Below are positions 55,286-64,000 of a stretch of 64,000 bases of DNA, one piece after another. The position numbers and the translations under genes are program-made. The first letter of the stretch is position 1; the number at the start of each line of letters is the position of its first letter. The notes under the pieces were generated by a model. It worked only from the letters and a program-made list of their open reading frames with translations, searched no databases and had not been told where the DNA came from. Location of the stretch: NCBI RefSeq assembly GCF_014851565.1, contig NZ_JACVAA010000003.1:680422-744421 (forward strand). Reading direction: 5' to 3'. The DNA comes from Pseudomonas sp. PDM15 (lineage in GTDB: Bacteria > Pseudomonadota > Gammaproteobacteria > Pseudomonadales > Pseudomonadaceae).

Positions 55286-56692
55286 TCATTTCATGAAACC
55301 CTCCATAAAGCCCGCCACGCCTTGGGCCAGACGGCGGCGCCAAGGCGCGCTGTGTGGGTCGGCCAGCACCCGGTCCTCATGCACGAAGCTGCGGATGATG
55401 GCGTTGTAGCCGAGCCAGCGCAGCGGCTCGGGCTCCCAGCCGGGCAGGCGCTCCAGGCCGGAGTCGCCGTACACCCAGGGCTGGCGGGTCAGTTGGTTGT
55501 CCTGACCGAGGATCAGCGCCGCCAGCGTGCGGCCGCCCAGGTTGCTGGCGCCGACGCCCTCGCCGCCGTAGCCGCCGGACAGGGCAATGCCGTTGCGCGT
55601 ATCGCGCAGCATGTGCGGGTGGAAGCGCCGGGCCATGCCCAGGTTGCCGCCCCAGGCGTGGGTCAGGCGCACGTCGCGCAGCTGCGGGAACAGCTCACCG
55701 AACAGATAACGGCGCAGCTCGCGCTCGTCCTCGGTGAGGTTGAAGTCGCTGCGCAGCTGGCCGCCGAAGCGATAGCCGCCGCGGGCGCCGAACACCAGAC
55801 GGTCGTCGGCGCTGCGCTGGCCGTAGGTGACCTGGCGACTGGCCTCGCTGAAGGCCTGACCGCGCGCAAGACCGATCTCGGCCCAGGTGGCCGCCGGCAA
55901 TGGCTCGGTGGCGACGATCAGGCTCTGCACCGGCAACTGGTGGTGGCCCAGCGGCGGCAGGCTGGCGGCGTAGCCTTCGACGGCCGGCACCACCCAGTCC
56001 GCGCTGACGCTGCCGCTGGCGGTACGGACCAAGCCACGTTCCCACTCGGTCACCCGGCTCTGCTCGTAGAGTTCGACGCCCATAGCCTCGACGCAGCGCG
56101 CCAGCCCGCGCACCAGCTTGGCCGGCTGGATGGTCGCGCAGTGCGGGCTGTAGAGCGCGCCATAGGGATTGGCCACGCGCAGTTGCTCGGCCAGCTCGGC
56201 CGGCTCGAGCCAACGATAGTCGTCCTCGCCCAGGCCGAGGCCGCGCAGGTGCTGTAGATGCTCCTGCAGGCCGCTCAGCTGTTCCGGATAGCGCGCCGCG
56301 CAATAGAGCACGCCACCCTTGCGCAGATCGCAGGCGATGCCCTCACGTTCGGTGACGCTCGCCACTTCATCGGGGATGCCGTGCAGCAGGTCGAAGGCCG
56401 CGCGCCGTGGCTCGGCCGGCAGGCCGGCGAGCAGACGGTCCTCGCCAAGGATATTGCCCATCAGCCAGCCGCCGTTGCGCCCGGAGGCGCCGAAACCGGC
56501 GGTCTCGGCCTCGAGCACTACGACGCGCAGCTGCGGTGCCTGGCGCTTGAGGTAGTAGGCGGTCCACAGGCCGGTGTAGCCAGCGCCGACGATCACCACA
56601 TCGGCACGCAGGTCGGCCTGCAGGCTCGGCCTCGGCGTCAGCGGCTCGTCGAGCTGATCCATCCACAGGCTGATGTTGCGCCACGAGGTCAT
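55286..56692 (-). CDS. FAD-dependent amine oxidoreductase (PuuB/DadA-like)
   Basis: A 468-residue flavoenzyme. The FAD-binding motif is VVIVGAGYTGLWTAYYLK near residue 30, followed by EAETAGFGASGRNGGW and, at the C-terminus, SGGYGGEGVGASNLGGRTLA. It resembles gamma-glutamylputrescine oxidase (PuuB) and related D-amino-acid-type oxidases. It would oxidise an amine and release an aldehyde, ammonia and hydrogen peroxide. It is followed by the cupin gene and controlled probably by the AraC-type gene upstream. The exact substrate is unknown. Confidence 0.92.
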   Translation of the reverse strand: MTSWRNISLWMDQLDEPLTPRPSLQADLRADVVIVGAGYTGLWTAYYLKRQAPQLRVVVLEAETAGFGASGRNGGWLMGNILGEDRLLAGLPAEPRRAAFDLLHGIPDEVASVTEREGIACDLRKGGVLYCAARYPEQLSGLQEHLQHLRGLGLGEDDYRWLEPAELAEQLRVANPYGALYSPHCATIQPAKLVRGLARCVEAMGVELYEQSRVTEWERGLVRTASGSVSADWVVPAVEGYAASLPPLGHHQLPVQSLIVATEPLPAATWAEIGLARGQAFSEASRQVTYGQRSADDRLVFGARGGYRFGGQLRSDFNLTEDERELRRYLFGELFPQLRDVRLTHAWGGNLGMARRFHPHMLRDTRNGIALSGGYGGEGVGASNLGGRTLAALILGQDNQLTRQPWVYGDSGLERLPGWEPEPLRWLGYNAIIRSFVHEDRVLADPHSAPWRRRLAQGVAGFMEGFMK

Positions 56693-56737
56693 CGGGGTCT
56701 CCGTCGTCGGTTGATCGGCAGAGACTAGTGAGGTGGC

Positions 56738-57559
56738 TCAGGGCTTGTCTTGCGTGCGGGCCCGCGAGGAAGTTTGCTTGAGGTAGGCCTTGGGCGTCAT
56801 GCCCATGCGCTCGCGGAAGCACTTGTAGAAAGCCGACAGCGAGTTGAAGCCGGCGGCGAAGGCCAGCTCGTCTACCCGCCTCGGGTCGCTGCCCGCCGCC
56901 AGGCCGTCGAGCAGATGCTGCAGGCGCGCCTGGTTGACATAGCGGTAGAAGCTCTGCCCCAGCACCTGGTTAAGCAGGTGGGAAATCTGGTTGCGGCTAT
57001 AGCCGGTGGCCGCGGCCACCTGTTGCAGGTCCAGCTCCGGATCGAGAAACGGCCGGTGCTTGTGGAAGTAATCCTGCAGGTCCTGCGCCAGCAGGCTCAG
57101 CTGGCGTGCGGACAGGCCCAGGCGGCTAGTGGCCGGACGCGAACTGCCGCCCTCGCCTGCCGAACGCGCCTCGTGCACCAGCGTGGCGTACTCGTTGATC
57201 CGCCAGATCAGTCCGTCGCGCACAGTGATCGCCTCACCGGTACGGAACGACGCCAGGCGCTCGCCGCCCTGCAGGGCGAAGCGGTACTGGATGAATGCCG
57301 TGTGGCCATCGATGCGGATGCGGTCGACATGCTCCAGCAGTTCGCCGGGGCGCCGCGGCAGGTTGTTCTCGACGTACTCGCGCAGGTCGGCCAGGTGCAT
57401 GGTGCGCTGCTGGAAGAAGTCGTTGTACTCGATGTCCGGGTGATACAGCGTCAGCACCGCTTCGAGGTCGCGGTGCTTCCAGCTCAGGTGGTAGCGCAGG
57501 ATGGTCTCGCGAGTACGCTCGGTCTGCGCGGCGTCGTCGGGGAAGTCGCTGGTGTACAT
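56738..57559 (-). CDS. SnoaL-like/AraC fusion regulator
   Basis: A 273-residue regulator. Residues about 15-125 match an NTF2/SnoaL-like fold (LRYHLSWKHRDLEAVLTLYH, DIEYNDFFQQRTMHL, YRFALQGGERLASFRTGEAI), and residues about 155-262 are an AraC HTH domain (LQQVAAATGYSRNQISHLLN, ELAFAAGFNSLSAFYKCFRE). The N-terminal fold is unusual as a ligand sensor in this family. It lies 45 bases upstream of the amine oxidase on the same strand and probably activates the cluster. Confidence 0.9.
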   Translation of the reverse strand: MYTSDFPDDAAQTERTRETILRYHLSWKHRDLEAVLTLYHPDIEYNDFFQQRTMHLADLREYVENNLPRRPGELLEHVDRIRIDGHTAFIQYRFALQGGERLASFRTGEAITVRDGLIWRINEYATLVHEARSAGEGGSSRPATSRLGLSARQLSLLAQDLQDYFHKHRPFLDPELDLQQVAAATGYSRNQISHLLNQVLGQSFYRYVNQARLQHLLDGLAAGSDPRRVDELAFAAGFNSLSAFYKCFRERMGMTPKAYLKQTSSRARTQDKP

Positions 57560-57760
57560 GCAGTACTCGGGTCTATGAGTCTGCTCCAGATTGCCGCACC
57601 GATCTCAACTCATCAATAACTGACCAAAACACCCTTCATCAGCTTTGGTTAGAGATATAGCCTGGATGTGATCACGAAGACTTCGCAGAAAGTAAAGTGC
57701 AATCAGAGCGACTTGAGCGCTACGCGCTCGCAGGGAGTCAGTGCCGCGGCCCAGAATGCA

Positions 57761-57794
57761 GAAGGCCCGGCAGATGCCGGGCCTTCTGTTTTCA
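57761..57794. terminator. Terminator after RTX protein gene
   Basis: GAAGGCCCGGC and GCCGGGCCTTC form a perfect 11-bp stem followed by TGTTTTC, 12 bases beyond the RTX stop on the minus strand. It can work in both directions. Confidence 0.85.
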
Positions 57795-57805
57795 CTCGAT
57801 AGCTA

Positions 57806-60800
57806 TCACTGCCAGTTGGCTGCGATGACTACATCCAGTTGCTGACGTTGATCGGCAGTCAGGTTGCTCTCACCGCCAGACGGTACACCGAAGCTGGCCA
57901 TGGCATTCACCAGGTTTTGCACCTGGCTAGCAGTCAGAGCACGACCATCCGCGACCTGGAGCTGCTCGACCTGATAGGAACTACTCGAATACCAGTTCTT
58001 AATGCTGACACTATCATCAGTACCAATCACTTGGAGTTTGAGGTCATTCCCCGAGCGACTCAGCCAAAGCTCTTCTGCATCGATATCGCTACCGAACTGA
58101 AGTACATCCACCGCACCGGTATGGCTACCGGTTTCGACAATGCTATCCACACCATCACCTAGGTTGAATAGGTAGGTGTCGCTCTTGTAGCTGCCGTTCA
58201 GCGTGTCGTTGCCGGTACCACCTGCCAGTACGTTGTTGTCGGAGGAGCCGGTATCCGTCCTCAGCACATCGTCACCCGCCTCACCGAACAGGCGGTTGCT
58301 GCCATCGCCACCGTCGAGGGTGTCGTTACCGGCACCACCGCGCAGTTCATCGGTACCTGCATGACCAATCAGCGTCTCATTGCCGGAACCACCCTGCTGT
58401 ACCCAGCCGTTCGCAAACAGCTGCGCCCAAGTCAAAGTTGTGCCATCGGCAAACTCGACTTTCTCAATGAGCGTCGTAGAGCCCCAGGTAGCCATCACCG
58501 TGGTCGAGGTCAGTGCATTCTTCAGCACCACCTTGTCCACGCCGTTGGCATGTGCAATCACCAGATCGACACCGGAGCGCTGGAATTGCAGATCCTCCAG
58601 CTTGATGCCCTCGCCGAAGCGCAGTACATCCACTGCGCCGGTCTGAGTGCCAGTCTCGACAATGCTGTCCACACCATCGCCCAGGTTGAACAGGTAGGTG
58701 TCGCTCTTGTAGCTGCCGTTCAGGGTGTCGTTGCCGGTACCACCGGCCAGTACGTTGTTGTCGGAGGAGCCGGTATCCGTCCTCAGCACATCGTCACCCG
58801 CCTCACCAAACAACCGGTTAGTGCCATTGCCACCGTCAAGGGTGTCGTTGCCAGCGCCACCATGCAACTCGCCCAGGTTGTCCCAATCAGCTAACGAGTC
58901 GTTGTGAGCCGTGCCGTATACTGTCATTTGCTTGATATCAGCGAGGGCCCACACAGTACCGCCAGCGAAACGGATCTCTTCGAGTTTGTAGTTGCTCGCA
59001 CCATTACTGTTGAAGTAATTGCTCACAGTAACTTTATCGGTCGAACCCACCAGCGACAGGATCAGATTGTCGCCCGAGCGAGTGACCTGGATGTCGCTCG
59101 GAGCGATGTCCGCCGCGAACTCGATCGCATCTACCTTACCGGTACTGCTGTCGTTATTGCTGACCGTGTCCTGGCCCCAACCACGACTGAAGCGATATAC
59201 GTCGCTACCAGCATCGCCGCTCAGGCTGTCGTTGCCAGCGCCACCGTCGAGCACATCATTGCCGTTACCACCATTCAGGTTGTCGTTACCGGCATCACCA
59301 CCCAACACATCATTGCCTGCCGCACCAGACAGATAGTCGTTGCCGGCACCACCATTGAACTGATCATCGCTGGCATAACCAGTCAGGTTGTCGTCGCCGC
59401 CAGTGCTACGCAGCGCCAGCTCCTTGACCTGGTCGACGCTCCAGCTCGTGCCATCGGCAAAACGAATTTCCTCCAGCTTGTAGGTGCTAGCACCATCGCT
59501 GGTGAAGTAGTTGTTCACCGTCACCTTATCGGTCGAGCCCACCAGAGACAGAACCAGATTGCTACCCGAGCGGGTAATGATGATGTCGCTCGGGGCAATG
59601 TCCGCCGCGAACTCGATCGCATCCACTTTGCCGGTGCTGGTGTCGTAGTTGTTGACCGAGTCCTGACCCCAGCCGCGAGTGAAGCGGTACACGTCGCTGC
59701 CGGCATCGCCGCTTAGGCTGTCATTGCCGACACCGCCGTCCAGCACATCATTGCCGCTGCCACCGTTGAGACTGTCGGTGCCAGCACCGCCATTGAGTGC
59801 ATCGTTGCCGTTGCCACCGCTCAGGTTGTCGTTGCCCTCACCTCCATTGAGGCTGTCGTTGCCGTCATCGCCGGACAGATTGTCGTTACCGGCATCACCA
59901 CCCAACACATCGTTGCCTGCCGCACCAGACAGATAGTCGTTGCCGGCACCACCATTGAGCTGATCATCGCTGGCATAACCGGTCAGTTTGTCGTCGCCGC
60001 CAGTGCTACGCAGCGCCAGCTCCTTGACCTTGTCGACGCTCCAGCTCGTGCCATCGGCAAAACGAATCTCCTCCAGCTTGTAGGTGCTAGCACCATCGCT
60101 GGTGAAGTAGTTGTTCACCGTCACCTTATCGGTCGAACCCACCAGCGACAGAACCAGATCACTACCCGAGCGGGTGATGATGATGTCGCTCGGGGCAATG
60201 TCCGCAGCGAACTCGATCGCGTCCACTTTGCCGGTGCTGGTGTCGTAGTTGTTGACCGAGTCCTGACCCCAGCCGCGGCTGAAGCGGTATACGTCATTGC
60301 CGGCATCGCCGCTTAGGCTGTCATTGCCGACACCGCCGTCCAGCACATCATTGCCGCTGCCACCGTTGAGACTGTCGGTGCCAGCACCACCATTGAGTGC
60401 GTCGTTGCCGTTGCCACCGCTCAGGTTGTCGTTGCCCTCACCCCCATTGAGGCTGTCGTTGCCGTCATCGCCGGACAGATTGTCGTTACCAGCATCACCA
60501 CCCAACACATCGTTGCCTGCCGCACCAGACAGATAGTCGTTGCCGGCACCACCATTGAGCTGATCATCGCTGGCATAACCGGTCAGTTTGTCGTCGCCGC
60601 CAGTGCTACGCAGCGCCAGCTCCTTGACCTTGTCGACGCTCCAGCTCGTGCCATCGGCAAAACGAATCTCCTCCAGCTTGTAGGTGCTAGCACCATCGCT
60701 GGTGAAGTAGTTGTTCACCGTCACCTTATCGGTCGAACCCACCAGCGACAGAACCAGATCGCTACCCGAGCGGGTGATGATGATGTCACCCGGGGCAATG

Positions 60801-63337
60801 TCCGCAGCGAACTCGATCGCGTCCACTTTGCCGGTGCTGGTGTCGTAGTTGTTGACCGAGTCCTGACCCCAGCCACGGCTGAAACGGTATACGTCGCTAC
60901 CGACATCACCACTCAGGTTGTCGTTGCCGATTCCACCATCGAGCACGTCGTCGCCGTTGCCGCCACTCAGCGTGTCATTGCCCTCTGCGCCCAGCAACTG
61001 ATCTCGACCGTCCTCACCATACAACCTATCAGCACCCTCTCCACCTTTCAGCCAGTCTTTTCCGGCCCCGCCGTAGAGGGTATCGCTTCCTGCATCCCCG
61101 TCCATGAAGTCAGAGCCGGCATTTCCTTTCAGCGAGTTATTACCCGCCGAGCCGAACAGGAAGTCAGTCTGACCGCCTCCGGTAAGGTTGAGGCTATCGA
61201 GAGAAGCGAATGCCACGCTGCTGCTGGCACCGAGCTGTACCTGAAGTTCGGCATAGCGATTTGGCGTCAACTGACGAACCCAATCACCCGCAAGAGCAAC
61301 CTCATTACCGCTCCATCCGGCACGGCCAGCGAGCACTGACCCAAGCTCGAGAAGGTCAACGATCGCCTTGATCGGATCGCTGGCATGTACCTGAGTAAGC
61401 TTGTCGAGAGCGCCACTGTAGTCTAGGGCCAAGCCGGACTCGGAAACCGTCAGAGATACTGCATCGCTATAGGGCTTCAGGCGCGTCTGCAACAATAACC
61501 CGTCATAGACAGACTGCATCAGGCTTTCATAGGCATTGTTCAGCAGCCTGATCTGTTCAGCATTGAAGGCGAAATCTTTCTCCGTCAGATAAACAGTCCG
61601 TACCTCAGTCAACAGCATTCTGACTGAACGGGAAATTGTGCCGGAGGCTACCTCGAAGCTGGCACTTTTCTGCCCATTTGCCTCCGTTTTGCTGGTACTG
61701 GAGAAGTTGAAGAAGTTCTGTGCGTTGAAAACCTCCAAAACACGAATCTTTTCCAACAGGCTTCGTGTGGCCAACTGCTCTGTCGTCGGACCGGAATCCC
61801 CGCCACCAAGTACAGCACTGCCGCCGGCCGTGCCGCCGCTGGCACCAGTACCGATACCATCACCAACAGGTTTCTCCCAGGAGTAGGCAAAGCGGACCTC
61901 GAGCCCTTCATTGCCCAGCTCACCGATTCGCTCATCCCAGGTACGGAAGTCCGCGGTTGCAGCCCAGGCTCGAACCAGGCCATCAAGCTTGGATAGTTGC
62001 TCCTGTCTAGTCGTCGCGGCCGAGTATGCGGACAGCGAATCGCGCAGCTCACTGCTACCCGCTGCAGCTTCGCGCAGGTCTCGTACAGCACCGGAGCCAC
62101 GCATGCCAGGCAGCGTCTTGGATTGCTCATCCAACGGTACGGAGTCGGTGAACTCGCGATAAAACGGATTACTGGCCAGATCGAGGTTGGCAGCGAGGCT
62201 CTGGTTGTCGTTGACACCGCCCTCGCTGCCATCGCCACGAATGAAGGTGCCGGTGGCGCTGATCAAGTTGCCGTTGGAGTTCTGCCGGGTGGCGGTAGCA
62301 TCCAGATTGATAGCAACGATATTCAACTCAGCCAGACTCTTAAGCTCGTTGGCCTGGGAGTTGCCGTCCTGGTTGAGGTCCTGCCAGACGCGCACATTAG
62401 CGAACTGAGCATCTTGAGCATCGAATACTTCATCGCTATTGCTGTCTAAATCACGCAGAGCATCAAAGCCATCGATGGCTTTCTCGCCATTAGCCTTGAT
62501 GGTATCAACACCAAACAGTTCCGCACCGGTATCAATAATGCCATTGCCATTGATATCTAATGCCAAGAAGCCGTCGTCACCCTTGACCCAACCGGTGCCG
62601 GTTTTCAAACCGTCACCATTAAAGTCGAATGTAATGCCATTGTTGGTACCGACTGTTTCGATACCATCTCCATCGAGATCAAGTGCTAAAGGGTCTCGAC
62701 GCTGTACAAAATTTTGTGCGGCGCTAAAATCTGTGTTAACGGAGCTGGAAACGATATTATCCCACCACCATTCGCCTGCCCACCCTCCAAATAATCCAGC
62801 TACAATTGCCGCACCAAGTGCAATTCCGCCACTAACGGGAAGAGTTGCAATAAATGCTGCAGCTATTGCACCGGCAACTATCCCCCCAAGAATTCCTGAC
62901 GACACACGCCCTAGCTCGTCGTAATTTCCTTCTTTAATTGCCCAAGCCGCTTCTGCCAAATCAAGGCCATCACCAATTGGCCCCATGCTTTTAAGTACAC
63001 CTGAAGCTTTATCCAAAAGAACGCCATTAATCCAGCGCTCGCTAGTAAGCCCTTCTTTTGAATGAGCCACTTCATTAAATTGATTTGACAGATTATTAAA
63101 ATAATCAGCCCGAGATGCGTCACCCTCAGCTATCGCTCTTTCGGCGTATTTTTGAGCAAGCCTCTGAGCCGCCTGAAGATCGGCATAAGCCTTCCCGGCT
63201 AACTGATCATATGCCTGAGCCTCTGATTGAGCGAGATCAGAAAAATATTCTGCACTGTTTTTTGCTGTTTCATAGGCTAAGTCCTGGGAGAACTGGGTAA
63301 CATCCTCTGTCAATTTTTCATTTTGATTACCGCTCAT
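57806..63337 (-). CDS. Large RTX (hemolysin-type calcium-binding) protein
   Basis: An 1843-residue type I secretion substrate. Residues 1-110 are helical. Residues 145-200 hold a long hydrophobic glycine-rich stretch (GILGGIVAGAIAAAFIATLP) that could insert into membranes. EF-hand-like Asp/Asn motifs follow (LALDLDGDGIETVG, FDFNGDGLKTG). From about residue 730 on, GGxGxDxLx nonapeptide repeats alternate with PF06594-type linkers (LVLSLVGSTDKVTVNNYF). No lipase, protease or nuclease motif was seen. The end resembles an uncleaved T1SS signal. Long tandem repeats lie inside. An adhesin or pore-forming toxin is likely. Confidence 0.9.
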   Translation of the reverse strand: MSGNQNEKLTEDVTQFSQDLAYETAKNSAEYFSDLAQSEAQAYDQLAGKAYADLQAAQRLAQKYAERAIAEGDASRADYFNNLSNQFNEVAHSKEGLTSERWINGVLLDKASGVLKSMGPIGDGLDLAEAAWAIKEGNYDELGRVSSGILGGIVAGAIAAAFIATLPVSGGIALGAAIVAGLFGGWAGEWWWDNIVSSSVNTDFSAAQNFVQRRDPLALDLDGDGIETVGTNNGITFDFNGDGLKTGTGWVKGDDGFLALDINGNGIIDTGAELFGVDTIKANGEKAIDGFDALRDLDSNSDEVFDAQDAQFANVRVWQDLNQDGNSQANELKSLAELNIVAINLDATATRQNSNGNLISATGTFIRGDGSEGGVNDNQSLAANLDLASNPFYREFTDSVPLDEQSKTLPGMRGSGAVRDLREAAAGSSELRDSLSAYSAATTRQEQLSKLDGLVRAWAATADFRTWDERIGELGNEGLEVRFAYSWEKPVGDGIGTGASGGTAGGSAVLGGGDSGPTTEQLATRSLLEKIRVLEVFNAQNFFNFSSTSKTEANGQKSASFEVASGTISRSVRMLLTEVRTVYLTEKDFAFNAEQIRLLNNAYESLMQSVYDGLLLQTRLKPYSDAVSLTVSESGLALDYSGALDKLTQVHASDPIKAIVDLLELGSVLAGRAGWSGNEVALAGDWVRQLTPNRYAELQVQLGASSSVAFASLDSLNLTGGGQTDFLFGSAGNNSLKGNAGSDFMDGDAGSDTLYGGAGKDWLKGGEGADRLYGEDGRDQLLGAEGNDTLSGGNGDDVLDGGIGNDNLSGDVGSDVYRFSRGWGQDSVNNYDTSTGKVDAIEFAADIAPGDIIITRSGSDLVLSLVGSTDKVTVNNYFTSDGASTYKLEEIRFADGTSWSVDKVKELALRSTGGDDKLTGYASDDQLNGGAGNDYLSGAAGNDVLGGDAGNDNLSGDDGNDSLNGGEGNDNLSGGNGNDALNGGAGTDSLNGGSGNDVLDGGVGNDSLSGDAGNDVYRFSRGWGQDSVNNYDTSTGKVDAIEFAADIAPSDIIITRSGSDLVLSLVGSTDKVTVNNYFTSDGASTYKLEEIRFADGTSWSVDKVKELALRSTGGDDKLTGYASDDQLNGGAGNDYLSGAAGNDVLGGDAGNDNLSGDDGNDSLNGGEGNDNLSGGNGNDALNGGAGTDSLNGGSGNDVLDGGVGNDSLSGDAGSDVYRFTRGWGQDSVNNYDTSTGKVDAIEFAADIAPSDIIITRSGSNLVLSLVGSTDKVTVNNYFTSDGASTYKLEEIRFADGTSWSVDQVKELALRSTGGDDNLTGYASDDQFNGGAGNDYLSGAAGNDVLGGDAGNDNLNGGNGNDVLDGGAGNDSLSGDAGSDVYRFSRGWGQDTVSNNDSSTGKVDAIEFAADIAPSDIQVTRSGDNLILSLVGSTDKVTVSNYFNSNGASNYKLEEIRFAGGTVWALADIKQMTVYGTAHNDSLADWDNLGELHGGAGNDTLDGGNGTNRLFGEAGDDVLRTDTGSSDNNVLAGGTGNDTLNGSYKSDTYLFNLGDGVDSIVETGTQTGAVDVLRFGEGIKLEDLQFQRSGVDLVIAHANGVDKVVLKNALTSTTVMATWGSTTLIEKVEFADGTTLTWAQLFANGWVQQGGSGNETLIGHAGTDELRGGAGNDTLDGGDGSNRLFGEAGDDVLRTDTGSSDNNVLAGGTGNDTLNGSYKSDTYLFNLGDGVDSIVETGSHTGAVDVLQFGSDIDAEELWLSRSGNDLKLQVIGTDDSVSIKNWYSSSSYQVEQLQVADGRALTASQVQNLVNAMASFGVPSGGESNLTADQRQQLDVVIAANWQ
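59281..60900 (-). repeat. 600-bp near-identical tandem repeats inside the RTX gene
   Basis: The sequence repeats with an exact 600-base period (200 codons) for about 2.7 copies. Comparing 59401-60000 with 60001-60600 by eye gives about 18 differences, or roughly 97% identity. Similarity fades before 59281 and after 60900. Each unit encodes one PF06594-type linker plus a block of calcium-binding nonapeptides. Copy number may vary between strains or be wrong in short-read assemblies. Confidence 0.88.
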
Positions 63338-63361
63338 ATCAAGCTCCTTCTCAGTGCCTTA

Positions 63362-63814
63362 CTATATTTTTTCATTAAAACCTTTCAGTCCTTGACCAGC
63401 AAAATACAGGGCGCTTCCTCCTAGCGAGAATGCCACTGACACCAGAAGGCAAAGAGCTAAATTTGACTCTGCACCACCCCTAATCACGCGCATTGTCAAC
63501 CCATTTCCACCGGGCATGTAGCCACCATACAGAATAAATACACCCCCATAACAGAACGTCGAAATAAGCAAGCCAAAAATCATCACCTCCCACGAACCAA
63601 AAACCTCGATTACATTTGTCTCATTGCGAAAAATGGCCAATATACAGGCCGCAAAGACAGAGGCTATCGCCGCGGCAACTACGCAATGCGCGCTACTAGC
63701 GACCGTCGGAAGAGCTTCACCTAGAGTTTGACTTTCTGGAAAAAGTAAGCAGGCCAACCAGAAGGCCAAAAAAGCCAGCATAAAACAAGTTTCAAAAACA
63801 TATCTTCCGATCAC
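63362..63814 (-). CDS. Four-helix membrane protein of RTX operon
   Basis: A 150-residue inner membrane protein with four helices (FETCFMLAFLAFWLACLLF, SAHCVVAAAIASVFAACILA, VMIFGLLISTFCYGGVFILY and LALCLLVSVAFSLGGSALYF). It lies 19 bases after the HlyD-type stop and 24 bases before the RTX start, so it is inside the operon. It is lower in GC than the flanking T1SS genes. No family is recognised. It might protect the producer from the RTX protein or help secretion (inference). Confidence 0.72.
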   Translation of the reverse strand: MIGRYVFETCFMLAFLAFWLACLLFPESQTLGEALPTVASSAHCVVAAAIASVFAACILAIFRNETNVIEVFGSWEVMIFGLLISTFCYGGVFILYGGYMPGGNGLTMRVIRGGAESNLALCLLVSVAFSLGGSALYFAGQGLKGFNEKI

Positions 63815-63833
63815 TGATCCTCCTCAGATGAAT

Positions 63834-64000
63834 CTATCTGTCTCTTAAACTTTCATCCTGATACTCCCTGAGAGGACTCAGGAAGTAATCGATCACCTTT
63901 CTCTTGTCCGTCTTCACTTCCGCCCGCACGGCCATGCCTGGCGACAGTTCGATCCTGTTCTCGCCGACCTGGATGCTGTTCTCCTTCAACTGGATGCGCG
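63834..64000 (-). CDS. HlyD-type T1SS membrane fusion protein, C-terminal end
   Basis: Only the last 54 codons lie in the window; the gene continues beyond 64000. They read RIQLKENSIQVGENRIELSP, then GMAVRAEVKTDKRKVIDYFL and SPLREYQDESLRDR before the TAG. This matches the C-terminus of HlyD-type periplasmic adaptors, which link the ABC exporter to TolC. The partner exporter is expected further upstream. It probably secretes the RTX protein encoded downstream. Confidence 0.88.
   Translation of the reverse strand, partial: RIQLKENSIQVGENRIELSPGMAVRAEVKTDKRKVIDYFLSPLREYQDESLRDR

Noticed and set aside
59281..60900. CRISPR-like or intergenic repeat array
   Set aside because: The repeats are 600 bases long, in frame, and encode RTX calcium-binding units. 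There are no short direct repeats with unique spacers.

Overview
The window looks like a chromosomal segment of a Pseudomonas-type gammaproteobacterium. It is GC-rich throughout and carries a typical Pseudomonas gene set: cti, metH, nfuA, speE, osmE, the DUF1302/DUF1329 pair, PotF-type binding proteins, many signalling proteins, and AAnAAnAA (Crc/Hfq-type) motifs around start codons. I saw no rRNA, tRNA, insertion sequence, CRISPR array or prophage structural gene.

Layout. (a) 1-13.5 kb is a catabolic region. It holds a DUF1329/DUF1302 envelope pair, a small hydrolase, an AraC-type regulator, and a long minus-strand run: quinone oxidoreductase, TauD-like dioxygenase, BKACE, MFS transporter, DsbA/FrnE-like protein, a 57-aa protein, a YeiH-type exporter and a two-subunit CoA transferase. 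BKACE enzymes release acetoacetate and the CoA transferase would reactivate it, so the run reads as one pathway with an unknown substrate. A 16-base motif is shared exactly between the regulator's promoter region and the head of the run. (b) 13.7-30 kb holds housekeeping and small accessory genes: DUF3300/DUF2950, a chemoreceptor, hydrolases, speE, a DUF421 protein coupled to topoisomerase IB, a GlxA-type regulator, an MFS carrier, and a response regulator-diguanylate cyclase pair. (c) 30-34.5 kb is an unusual cassette: an M91-like protein with an incomplete metal motif, a pesticin-type muramidase, a Mor-family activator, two DUF2589-type proteins and a membrane protein. (d) 34.5-47 kb holds nfuA, an adenosine/adenine deaminase with a Tsx-like porin, cti, metH, an AT-rich HEPN-like gene, pnuC with a NadR-like kinase, an ion channel and osmE. 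(e) 47-57.6 kb holds a diguanylate cyclase, lipoproteins, an RlmN-like/EEP/LRR-kinase operon, and an amine uptake/oxidation cluster with a SnoaL-AraC regulator. (f) 57.8-64 kb is a type I secretion locus: the end of an HlyD adaptor, a four-helix membrane protein and an 1843-residue RTX protein with 600-bp near-identical tandem repeats.

The best candidates for undescribed biology are the Mor/DUF2589/muramidase cassette, the BKACE/TauD/YeiH operon with its embedded small gene, the LRR-kinase operon, and the membrane protein between HlyD and the RTX protein. All assignments come from reading the sequence. No database search was run.
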